Of a stretch of DNA of 64,000 bases, positions 1 through 9,636 are shown piece by piece. A program made the position numbers and the translations under genes. The notes under the pieces were generated by a model, which did no database searches, had not been told where the DNA came from, and saw only the letters and a program-made list of their open reading frames with translations. Every line of letters begins with the position of its first letter. Position 1 is the stretch's first letter. This stretch comes from Castanea sativa (lineage: Eukaryota; Streptophyta; Magnoliopsida; Fagales; Fagaceae): positions 26,899,158 to 26,963,157 of the forward strand of contig NC_134024.1 of assembly GCF_040712315.1 (NCBI RefSeq). Direction: 5' to 3'.

Positions 1-789
1 GACAATCTGTCTATTTACTAAGGTATGTCAAAAAACTACTACAAAATTTCTCCCCTCTCCTCATGTGTGTGTGTGTGTGTGTTAAAATATATAGTATTCT
101 CAAAAGAAAAAATAATGGGTTAATGTCACATCGAAAAATGAGTGTGAGTTAAAGAGATTTAAAATTTGTACTGTGTGTATCCAAGAGTTAGGTCCTTTTG
201 GATATACACTATTGTTAGTTTCTTTAGAACATTTTTCCCTCTCCCCATATGTTAGTGTATCAACCCTATTTATTTTGCAGGTATTACAAGATCGTTCAAA
301 GTTGTGGATTGGACAAGTGACCCAACTGACGATTTTTGGCATCATCATGTCAAGCAAGTGTTCCCTCTTCTTTTTCTTTTATTTTTAATAATATTTTAAA
401 AAAATATTCCTTTTTGGTATTCTAGTTTCTTTGACTCATAACAATAATGACAAAAAAAAAATTTATATTGTTAAGTAATACCTTATTTATAGTATAGAAA
501 AGAAATTTGTAAATGTGAGAGTGAAGTGTCAGTGTGTAATTCAAATTTTGAAGGAGAAAGAGAAAAAAAGAAAAAGAAAAGTGACATGTTATTTTATTAG
601 GCTAAATTAAGTAAACTAATAATTTTGAATTAAAAACAAGTCTTACAACATATTAATTCAAATAAAAGTACAAGTTTTAACCAAAAAAAAAAAAAAACTC
701 ATTTTAAAGTTTTTTTTTTTTTTTTCTATATATCATATGATAAGTACAATTTTATGATATGATATAATTAATAGATACAAATACTATAT
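1..789. other. AT-rich intergenic DNA
   Basis: No coding or RNA signal is visible. It holds a (GT)n run at 64-82 and adjacent A and T homopolymers near 684-725. The open frames on both strands are short and of low complexity. Confidence 0.7.
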
Positions 790-794
790 CATAC

Positions 795-1469
795 TGTGGG
801 GACCCGAGGACCAAAGATGAAGCTTAAAGAACAAAGAGGATGGTAATTAAGATGAAAGTCAAGAACCCGAGGACTCGAGGAGGCAGAGGTGTAATTGCTT
901 GGAGAAGTACAAGGGGTAAATTGGTGATGCATGGAAGAGAAAGTGAAAATATCGGGTTTGATGGTAGGTAGCTGTGAACGCCGTATTGAATGCTCTGCAT
1001 CAAGCTCTCTGGCCACATTAAATAAGGAGCACCAGTTTTATCAGTTGCATTGATGTGGAGGTAACCTGAACAGTGCAAATCATAGCGAAGGGGTTTCTTT
1101 CCATTACATTCTACAAGAAAAATGGACAAGTGTCAACAAAAGAATAAGGTTAGGTGAGAGATGAAGGGTAAAGATAACAAAGGCAAGAAGTATAAATAGG
1201 AAGGAAGGAGGTCAGGAAAGAGGACGGTTGATCTTTTGGTGGAGAAGAAAAGAGAATAGAGACAAACATAGAAAGTATTGATAATTGAGTGTAAGAATTC
1301 CTTCCTTGGGACAAATCCGAGCACGTGTGTTGTTTGGTTAATTAAAATCCTCTGGACGTCACTATCCCTTTGTTATTGTGTTCTCTCTCTACAAATTCTT
1401 TGTTTTGAGCATTAAATTATTGCAACTATGTTGAACTTTTGGATTTGTGCTTAATTTTTGGTCTTTACA
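795..1469 (+). mobile_element. Solo LTR (675 bp)
   Basis: The segment starts TGTGGGGACC and ends GTCTTTACA, the TG...CA pattern of an LTR. It is flanked by a nearly identical 5-bp target duplication, CATAC at 790-794 and CGTAC at 1470-1474. A TATA box, TATAAATA, lies at 1191-1198, followed by a pyrimidine-rich stretch, as expected for the U3-R boundary. No gag or pol is attached on either side, so this is a solo LTR left by recombination between two LTRs. The superfamily cannot be told from the LTR alone. Confidence 0.65.
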
Positions 1470-2126
1470 CGTACAATTCATGAGTATTTATAATACATCA
1501 TTACAATACAAAACTTTTTACATTGGATACTCATCCTCATGCACCTGTTTAAAGAATTTATAAGACAACTTTCAGAGCGACAAGGTACAGTTGGTTGATA
1601 TCTTTTCTTCTTAAAAATTAAAAAAAAAAAGGAAAAAAAAAAGTTGACATCTTTGACAGAGGCATGAATTTCTATTGCTCTAATGGATTGAACATGTTAC
1701 GAAACTAACGTGCGTCTTCTTCTTCTTTTTGCAAGGAACAGATTGTGTCACATCCCTTTTATCATTGGAATATAAAAAAGCACCCTGACTTGATAGAAGT
1801 ACATAGAATCACCCTCCTTTTTTTATTTTTATTTTTTTTTTATATAGAAGTATATAGAATCACCCTCCTTTGATTTCGGGTAAAGGACTTTTTATTGCAG
1901 GTCTTATCACTCTACCCTTTGACGTTGAAAGCCCTAAAGCTTCCCACTTCGGTTTTTCAATCGCTTCGGCAATGATGGCCTTGCGAGCTTTTCCTATCCT
2001 AAATAGTTTCTTTTCAATTTCGCAGCCACACTGATTCACATGTTTATAATGAATATATAATGATATTATCTGTTTCCTAAGGATTTTTTGTTCTCTAAAG
2101 CATTTGATTAAATTGAAGTATTTGTC

Positions 2127-2435
2127 GGTGGTACGCTAAATCAAATGGATTTGTCTGATTTGTGCCCTTGTTAGTCGCAATTCTCGGCCAACATGACTGT
2201 AGGGGGGTGACGTAGTCAAAGAGAGAGGTAGTGATGTAAATTAGGTCCACAAAGTAAGAGCATCAGCCGAGCTCTGTTACGCGGGCTTGTAACCCAAGTG
2301 GTGATACGCTAAATCAAATGGATTTGTCTGATTTGTGCCCTTGTTAGTCGCATTTTTCGGCCAACAGGACTGTGGGGGTGATGTAGTCAAAGAGATAGGT
2401 AGTGATGTAACTTAGGTCCATAAAGTAAGAGCATC
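2127..2435. repeat. Two-copy tandem duplication inside copy A
   Basis: Units 2127-2264 and 2300-2435 are close copies of about 137 bp, both opening near ACGCTAAATCAAATGG and both ending AAGTAAGAGCATC. They are separated by 35 bp of unrelated sequence. The paralogous segment near 18343-18480 has one diverged copy, so the local duplication is specific to copy A or was lost from copy B. Confidence 0.8.
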
Positions 2436-3104
2436 TAATTTTATTATTTAACACTTTAAAATTTAATATATAATTTTACAATTCATCTGGTATTATTTCT
2501 CTTAATTTTTTCATGTTTTAAATACTATTCATTTTTTTATTAATTTCTTTATCATTTCATATCTGCCATTAAACCCAACAAAGAAAATAAAGTAATTTTT
2601 TTTTTTATGCCTTCTTACTACAGTGAATTCTTAACCTATTTGCCTTTTTGGAAACATTGACACTGGTCTCTATATTAGCATTTGAAGTGATAAAATAACT
2701 AAAAAGTTATTTTACCACGCATGCTCTAAAGACAAGGAAAGTAACAATTTTTTTTTATTTTAGGTCGGACCTCTCTTTTTACTGAAAATGACTTTGATTA
2801 GTTGATTATCTAGAAAAGTGGATCATCTCTATTAAAAAATTCACCTTTTTTTTTTAACCTTGGTTAGAAATTTTCAAATCTACCCCACCCCAAGTGAACC
2901 GGCGACCTTGTCTTTTAAACCATTGAGAGGACCCAATGATTTTCCTTCGCACACACAATAAAGAGGACCCAAAAACATAAACAAAAGTTGTTAATTTTCA
3001 CATGTACAAGGGTAAAACAAAACGCATTTAATATTCACTAATTTATAATGGATTTATATAATAAAAAAAAAAAGGTTCAGAAACACACTCACAAAAGAGC
3101 TCAC

Positions 3105-3360
3105 CTAGGTACAGTACAACCACACCCACTTGATCGGCGGCGCTGAAACCCACGCCACCACCGCCGCACCCTTGACCCAACAAAACGAACCCCCCCCCCC
3201 CCCCCCCCCCATGCGCACACACAGCCCTTTCATCCCACCCAACCAGACACAAACACAGCCACCCCCATCGCTTTCACCACCGCAAAAACCCACCAATCGG
3301 TCCAAATTGACATCAAAAAGTCACAATTTATCCGATACGATCAAATCAATTGCCCACTAG
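3105..3360. repeat. GC-rich block shared by both duplication copies
   Basis: A locally GC-rich stretch with a 21-C homopolymer at 3190-3210. It matches 18865-19150. Both strands have short open frames that include glycine or proline runs, and the two copies do not keep one frame cleanly. It could be a decayed exon or promoter of a lost gene. I do not call a protein here. Confidence 0.5.
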
Positions 3361-3765
3361 ATCCAAAGAAAATCAAAAAGGGCAAAAGCAAAAAAAAAAA
3401 GAAAAAAAAAAGCCTTTCTATTAATTTATCTCAGACGTTGGGCGTTGGTGAAATGCTTTGTTCCATTTTTCTTTGAGTCCAAACCTGGTACAATTAAACT
3501 GCATTGTTCTTGTATTTGTCATATAGGCAAAGGCAATTCGTAGAATTCACTAACAATAATACACTAGACCCACGTAGCAAAATCAAGGCAAACATTCAAA
3601 ATTAAAAATTTTGCACGCTGTAAATGCCAAAACTGTATACTAAATACGGCAAAATTCAAATACGCCGAAGATCAGTAACAAATATCCGCATCACAAAAAA
3701 TTATTTAACTCATATAGAGTCTAAAAGGCTAAAACAACAGTGCCGAGCTAGAAGTAGGAGGTATG

Positions 3766-4044
3766 CTATGGTGTGTGTGGGTGTGGGTGTGGGTGTATAG
3801 GGTTACCATTGTTGAAGCAGCAACAGGTTTTGCTGGGAAGTGATGAGGCTCCAGAGGAAGAGGAACCGTTTGGACAGAAAACTTGTACAAAGAGCTGAGC
3901 TAAGCGCTCAAACACCATTCGCTTCACTGACTTTCTCTTCCTCGGAATCACACTTCCAAGCTTTTGTTTGTTCAGCCATGGCTTTGTGTCCAATCCTTCG
4001 GCAAATTCAGCAGCTGGGTTCAACTTCACCTTCTCTGACTCCAT
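3766..4044 (-). CDS. Small basic protein of unknown function, paralogue A
   Basis: Single-exon frame of about 92 residues on the minus strand. It shares with the product at 19509-19763 an N-terminal acidic and Lys-rich stretch, then KLGSVIP, a KRK cluster and MVFERLAQ in the middle, a Cys pair followed by an NNG step, and a C-terminal IHPHP-type tail. I chose the ATG at 4044 because it aligns with the paralogue's start; the frame stays open ten codons further upstream to 4074. The C-terminus has grown through a TGGGTG-type microsatellite encoding alternating His and Pro, and a Ser-rich insertion precedes the Cys residues. No signal peptide or membrane segment is seen; the KRK cluster could be a nuclear signal. 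I do not recognise the family by name. Retention of the same frame in both diverged copies is the main argument that it is real. Confidence 0.6.
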   Translation of the reverse strand: MESEKVKLNPAAEFAEGLDTKPWLNKQKLGSVIPRKRKSVKRMVFERLAQLFVQVFCPNGSSSSGASSLPSKTCCCFNNGNPIHPHPHPHTP

Positions 4045-4227
4045 GTCTCTCTTCTCTCTAATTTTCAATTTCAAATTGTGAATGGATCAATGGTATCATG
4101 TATTAAAAGAAAGACAATGACTTAGTGGCTAAGCTGCCTAAATTGATATAAGAGAGGGACTGACTGTGATACTTGGTTGGAAGATCAAAACCGGCGCAAA
4201 CTATAAACAGTGAATATAATAATAAAA

Positions 4228-4390
4228 GGGTCGGTTAATGTGTGCTATTAAGACACACATTAAATTATTAATTTTTAATAAATTTTTTAAAAGAATTAAA
4301 AAAGTTGTCAAAATTTTTTCAATTTTTAATAAATTTTTTCTTAAATATAATTAATTATTATGTGAACTTAAAATACATATTAACAAAATC
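4228..4390. mobile_element. MITE, family with TTAATGTATGCCC-type ends (copy 2)
   Basis: Left end GGGTCGGTTAATGTGTGC pairs with right end AATACATATTAACAAAATC as an imperfect inverted repeat. The interior is AT-rich with runs like AATTTTTTAAAAG, as in the copies at 6252, 9367 and 57264. Flanks are ATAATAATA-rich, so a target duplication cannot be fixed. Copy B of the segmental duplication lacks it, so insertion followed the duplication. Confidence 0.5.
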
Positions 4391-5473
4391 ATAATAATAA
4401 TAATAATAAAATCTTTTGTTCCTTTAAAGGTAGATATGCTGTTTCCGTTTGTTGTAAGTAGTGCACTGCTGCTGTGATGGTGTTTGTGTTTGTATCCGTA
4501 TCTGTTAAGATTCTTCTAGATGCTGAGAAGATAAGAATTACTGTCTCTCATTATTGGGTTTTTTTTTTTTTTTTTTTTTTTTTCTATTAAAAAAATATTG
4601 AAGGCCAAGACGCAAGAAAGTAAAAATAAACTTAGAATTTTCGTTCTCCTGGCAAAGTGTATCTTTTATTAATGATGGTAGTTGAGCTGTCTCATGCAAA
4701 ATGGATGGTCGGTTTAATTAATGCAACATGTGCTAATTAAATTGTGAATATATAAATAATATGAAGCTGAGCTTTTTTAGGAGCTTCGAATAATAAGTCA
4801 GAAAAGCATTAAATTGCAGGTGGATAATATCACTATCAACTAATTAATGGGAATAATTCCTATTATATTATTATTATTATTATTATCGAGTCTTGGAACC
4901 TGATTTGGCGATGCTATCGTTGATTACCTTTTTTTTTTTTCGACTCCTTAACGTGGTAGATTTTTCTTTGTTAAAAATGAACAATATGCTAAGCCTACTA
5001 TTATATCTTAGATCAGGCATGAACAATATCCTTTCATTGACCTTTTGTTCTATTCATATTGCTCTTTGGTTCACAATTCACATCATTCTTTCTCTCTTTT
5101 TTTCTCTGGCCCTTTTCTTTTTCATTGATTTCATCGATCTTTTTTTTAATTAGCAAGATTAACTTTTTATCGCACAAAACAACACGAAACAACTCTATAA
5201 TAAAGTGAACAAATCAGAATTTATTGTAACTGCATAAAGCCTACAAAGAATGAGACAGGGCAAACTCAAGTTTACACCAGCATGGAGTACAACTTCTTCC
5301 GTTTTACAGGTTGACACCTATGATATGAATGATCAGATTTCTATGTGCCCAACGTTTGTACACTGCTGAACCTCAATCCAGCAATTTGCAATTAATGGTT
5401 ATCTAGGGCTTGTTTGGATTGAGTGATCCTTTATTTTCCAATTTTTTAGCCTCAATTCCTTGAGTTTATGTTT

Positions 5474-5964
5474 TATTAGAGATATATTAGCCCATTAGTC
5501 TAGACTTCATCTCTTCGACCGGCAATGTGCTCTTGGCTTTAACTGGCTGGGTCATGCCTACAGTGTAGTTACTTGAAGAAATTAGATTGTTCAAAGCAAG
5601 CTTACGCTCTGAATACATTAGCATGGGATAAAATCATAGGATTTTGGGCCTATTCTGTTGGCCTTCAGGATTGGAGTATTGATTAATAGGGACAGTTGGG
5701 GGTATTCGTATTGCATAGTTAGAGGTGAAATTCTTGAATTTATGAAAGGCGAACAATTGCGGAAGCATTTACCAAGGACATTTTCATTAATCAAGAACGA
5801 AAGTTGGACGCTCAAAGATGATCAGATACCATTCCAATCTCAACCAGAAACGATGTCGATTGGGGATCAGCGAATGTTACTTATAGGACTCTATCAGCAC
5901 CTTATGAGAAATCAAAGTAGAATTAAGCTTGGATATATGCTAATGAGCTAATATATCTCTAACA
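5474..5964. mobile_element. 491-bp element with inverted ends carrying an 18S rRNA fragment
   Basis: The left end TATTAGAGATATATTAG and the reverse complement of the right end TGTTAGAGATATATTAG match over about 25 bp with two differences. Perfect 5-bp target duplications TGTTT flank it at 5469-5473 and 5965-5969. The interior is almost entirely an 18S rRNA fragment. The right end reads as an LTR terminus of the TGTTAG type and the 5-bp duplication fits a retroviral-type integrase, yet ends inverted over 25 bp are not typical of an LTR element. It may be a chimeric cDNA integrated by a retrotransposon integrase, or a TIR element that captured rDNA. Confidence 0.7.
5495..5918 (+). pseudogene. 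Decayed fragment of nuclear 18S rRNA
   Basis: About 420 nt of small-subunit rRNA in sense orientation, from the middle of the molecule. Recognisable blocks include GAAGAAATTAGA near 5575, AAAGCAAGCTTACGCTCTG near 5594, AGGTGAAATTCTTG near 5722, CATTAATCAAGAACGAAAG near 5784 and ACCTTATGAGAAATCAAAG near 5900. Most differences from the conserved plant rRNA look like C-to-T or G-to-A changes, the pattern of methylation-driven decay. It ends abruptly after ATCAAAG and is bounded by the inverted ends of the host element. It cannot make a functional rRNA. A 97-codon open frame across it is chance. Confidence 0.88.
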
Positions 5965-6122
5965 TGTTTATCCCACTCAAAATTTCATTCAATAAATCCA
6001 AGAAATTTTCCATAATCCTCCCTCACATTTCATCCACCTTTTTGTTATGAGCTTATGTTTAAATCGCATGCAATTTTGGTGTTGGCATGTGAATGTATTC
6101 CCTTATCTCATCCCTCTTCCCC

Positions 6123-6164
<42 letters not shown>

Positions 6165-6251
6165 TGTGTGTATTTCTTAAAAAAAAAAAAGCTTATGTTT
6201 AAATCTGCTACCTAAATGATTTCCAATTACATTACAATATAAATTTTCTTA

Positions 6252-6421
6252 GGGTCTGATTAATGTATGCCCTTAGGGCATACATTAATCATCAATATTT
6301 GGAAACATTTTATGGGGAATTGAAAAAAACGTAAAAAAAAAAAAAAAAGTTAATAACTTTTTCCTTTTTGTATAAATTTTTTTCTAAAATGGTTTATTAA
6401 GGCATACATTAGTAAAACTCG
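6252..6421. mobile_element. MITE with perfect subterminal palindrome (copy 1)
   Basis: A 170-bp element flanked by perfect 8-bp duplications TTTTCTTA at 6244-6251 and 6422-6429. The ends GGGTCTGATTAATGTATGCC and, reversed, CGAGTTTTACTAATGTATGCC form an imperfect TIR. Next to the left end is a 16-bp palindrome, GATTAATGTATGCCCT and its complement, with a one-base centre. It belongs to the same family as the copies at 4228, 9367 and 57264. An 8-bp duplication suggests a hAT or Mutator-type source. Confidence 0.65.
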
Positions 6422-6429
6422 TTTTCTTA

Positions 6430-6992
6430 TCATGGTCACAATTTTTTGTCTTCCAATCAAATTTAACAAATGGCACATATGAGTTTTTTTTGTTGTTTTA
6501 TTTGTATTGAAAGGAAGACAAAGACACAGACAATAAGTGGTGGAACCAAAAAATTTCTAGGGGGCCAACCTAAATATAAAAAAATTATTTAGGAGCTATC
6601 CAAAATCCAAACAATTACACAATGTATAAAACTAGTGTTCAAGACTAGTACAAAAGGATTGGAGAGTTAAAGGCCTAAATTCTAAAATTTTGAGGGCTAA
6701 TAACTACGTTTTTCTATAATTGGTGCTTATTTATTATTTGAATATTATATATATAGTTGAAAATTGCAAAAATCTGCCCCCCTGACCCCCCTAGCTTCAC
6801 CTATGATGATCACCATTATCATGTTTACTTTTCTGCATGCAAAAAAATATAGATCAACCTACAATATACCAAATTGACTCAAATCTTATTTCTAACCCAA
6901 ACCTAATCTGACCCAAACTCAAATGGGACCTGACCCGCTTACCAGATCAACTTACTTGAGATAGAATCTTATGTGCCGAGTATATGAGATAT
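6430..6992. other. Intergenic DNA
   Basis: No gene seen. A stretch around 6540-6800 has C-rich and G-rich blocks (for example CCCCCCTGACCCCCCTAG near 6776) like those in degenerate plant transposon remnants, but no frame or end could be identified. Confidence 0.5.
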
Positions 6993-7001
6993 CAATTTCT
7001 A

Positions 7002-7712
7002 GGGAAAATTATACTTTACCACCCTGAACTATACTCCGAATTACGCTTTGCACTCTAAACTATTTGAATGCACAGTTTACACCCTAAACTATGATCATTG
7101 TTACACTTTGCACCCGACGTTAGTTTTACTGTTAAGTTAGATGAAAATATTAAGCATGTGGCTTGCACATGTGTATTACTTAAGTGACACAAACTTAAAA
7201 GACCAAAACCCCCTCTTTTCCCAATCAATTAAAAACAAAGAATTTTTTTTTTCAGCTCCCTCATGCGTATCAGCCCCTGTCCCCAAATCCAAATCCCTTG
7301 CAACTCTAAATCCCCAAATCAAAACCATACTCAGTAGTTTTGAGTGTGTATATGCTGCTATGAGGTTGTTATAGTTTGGTCATGGTCCTATGGTGGTGTT
7401 GTGAATGATATTGGTGAAGATTTAAGAGAATTGATGAGGCCAACAAACAAAAGGACGTCGGAAGCAGACCTGCTCTAAAATACAGAAAGGAAAAAAAAAG
7501 AAGAAGAAGAAAGAAATTAACACAGTGAGCCACGCTAATTGCAATCAAATAAAGAAATTAACTCAGTTTTTGTGATGAGAAGGGGCTTTGGGTAAAGGAA
7601 TTTGGGTGAGCCATGCTAGTAGTAGTGGTAATCAAATAAATAAAGGAATTATTTTAAAAAAAAAAAAAAATTAACGCACTGGTGGAGAAATGGTGTGTCA
7701 AGGGGCTGATAC

Positions 7713-7746
<34 letters not shown>

Positions 7747-7991
7747 GAAAAAAAATTCCTTTTAATTAATTGGAAAGAGGGGGGTTTTGGTCTTTTAAGT
7801 CTGTTCCACTTAAACAATATACATGTGCAAGTCACATGTTTCATATTTCCGTTTAATTTAACAGTAAAACTAACTCAGAGTGCAAAGTGTAACAATGGTC
7901 ATAGTTTAGGGTGCAAACTGTGCATCTAAATAATTTAGGGTGTAAAGTGTAATTTGGGGTATAGTTTAGGGTGATAAAGTGTAATTTTCCC
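7002..7991. mobile_element. Mutator-type non-autonomous element with long TIRs
   Basis: Perfect 9-bp target duplications CAATTTCTA flank it at 6993-7001 and 7992-8000. Terminal inverted repeats starting GGGAAAATTA run about 275-290 bp, left 7002-7277 and right 7702-7991, with scattered substitutions. The right arm has a (GA)n run at about 7715-7743 that the left arm lacks. The 420-bp centre has no recognisable transposase. Long TIRs plus a 9-bp duplication fit the Mutator (MULE) superfamily. Confidence 0.85.
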
Positions 7992-8000
7992 CAATTTCTA

Positions 8001-9357
8001 TTCATGTAGGTTCTATGTATATGGCTTATATATATATATATGTGTGTGTGTGTGTGAGAGAGAGAGAGGAGTGTTTTACACACTCTTTACATAACATATT
8101 TCTGACCTTTCATAGAGCCAATTAGATTATAGTGTCTCCAACTAAAATATACAAGTCACAACAACTAGAAATTACTCCCTATATCTATCAACAACTAGAC
8201 ATTATTCCCCTGTATTTGTCTCGCTCAAAATTCAACATTCAACTCATCTTTTTTCCAATGTTTCTTGGGAATCAAGTAGCAATCAATAACATCAGCAATA
8301 AATATAGATAGAAAGGGCCTCTAGATAGAATTCTCATATAAGATTTATTGTGAAAATATAGACACTTCATTTTGCAACCATCAATCCATCAAAAGTAAAA
8401 TCGTAATTTTAAAATATTTAAAAAGTAAATGTCGTTTGATCCATTTGATGAACATAAACATCACTCTAAAATAAAATTGAGTTCACCATGATAAAAATAA
8501 AATAAAGAACACGATAATCGGTTCACCCAATCAAAAGATCAAACCACATCATGACTAAATGGTTGATATGCATCCTTACACATTAAAAAAATGATGTAAT
8601 TAAAAACAATATGAAAATTCATGAGATAAAACCCTAAAATAAAATTTTTGATTTTCCCTCCTTGAAAATGACTAATCAAATTGAAGATTAAGAGATAGGG
8701 TCACCAAAATAATGTTCTAATCATTAATGGCTTTAAAATAGCTTTAAAATCGTATTTTCCTCAAATAAGTAAGAAAATTAAGCAAAACCTACCAAAAGAC
8801 AAACTTTATGCCAAATATGCCTAGTACACAGGTGCTAATTGGCACCTTGTCACAAAGACATGGGTTTCAATTGGTACTCATGTTCTGATTCCCATCAAAT
8901 CTGAGTTTTGGCATATATTATATTCAAATGCGTTTAAGGATAAAACCAAGTTGAAAACTCCAAAGGCGAAAAGATGAAGTAAAAAATTAAGTTATTTTCT
9001 CTATCCCTCCTTCTATAAATAGTATCCATACCACTAAATTAAGGGACTTTTCTTTCAGAATCTCGATTTCTCCTGCTCTTACATTAAAAATTTTGAGTAG
9101 TGAGGTGCTGCGGAAATACTAAGAGAAAAAGATTAGAGGAGACATTAGTGTACTTATGCAACATTTACTCATCCTAAACTTTAAACATGTTCACTTGTAC
9201 TATCAGTTCTTCATTACCCTAGGTTAAAGTAGAATTTATATCTTATATATAAAAAATAAAAATAAAAACAATGTGAGGAATCAAATTTGATCACCATTAA
9301 GCCGTTTGAAAAAGATCGTGCATATCAACCATCACAATATACATAGATGAATGTGTA
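8001..9357. other. Intergenic DNA
   Basis: AT-rich, no gene seen. A compound TA-TG-GA microsatellite lies at about 8030-8068. A TATA-like CTATAAATAG near 9013 followed by a pyrimidine-rich stretch resembles an LTR promoter, but no LTR boundaries were found. Confidence 0.55.
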
Positions 9358-9366
9358 TTAATTAAA

Positions 9367-9517
9367 GAATTTTGCTAACATATGCCCTAAGAGCACTCAA
9401 TAATTAATTATTTTTGGAAATATTTTCTCGGAAATTAAAAAAATATTGACAACTTTTTCAATTCCTGAGAAAATGTTTTAAAAAATGAATAACTTAAGGT
9501 ATACATCAACCGGACTC
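9367..9517. mobile_element. MITE (copy 3 of the 6252 family)
   Basis: A 151-bp element with ends GAATTTTGCTAACATATGCC and GGTATACATCAACCGGACTC, imperfectly inverted. Perfect 9-bp target duplications TTAATTAAA lie at 9358-9366 and 9518-9526. The interior pattern (TTTTCTCGG, AAAAAATATTGACAACTTTT) matches the copies at 4228 and 6252. Confidence 0.7.
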
Positions 9518-9636
9518 TTAATTAAAACATGATTCATCATATTGGATGATATTTAATTTCATTTGTATAACTTTTTTTGTTGTTTTGTTGAGATAACCGC
9601 CCTTAAGGAAAACTTTATTCAGAGAAAATGAAAAAC

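Larger units (their letters stand above)
1726..5280. repeat. Segmental duplication, copy A
   Basis: About 3.5 kb that matches 17935-20960 in the same orientation and order. Shared landmarks are the TCATTGGAATA segment near 1763 and 17980, the ATTTCGGGTAAAG block near 1875 and 18055, GATGGCCTTGCGAGCTTT near 1973, a GC-rich block, a minus-strand small-protein gene, GATTTTTCTAGATG near 4510 and 20107, and GAGACAGGGCAAACTCAAGT near 5252 and 20931. Copies have many substitutions and indels, so the duplication is old. Copy A alone has an internal tandem duplication (2127-2435) and a MITE (4228-4390). Confidence 0.8.

Noticed and set aside
3105..3360. Gly-rich or Pro-rich protein gene in the GC-rich block
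   Set aside because: The homopolymer creates the Gly/Pro runs, and the paralogous block at 18865 does not keep the frame.
5658..5951. A 97-codon open frame on the plus strand
   Set aside because: It lies across the decayed 18S rRNA fragment; the DNA is explained by rRNA homology, not by a protein.
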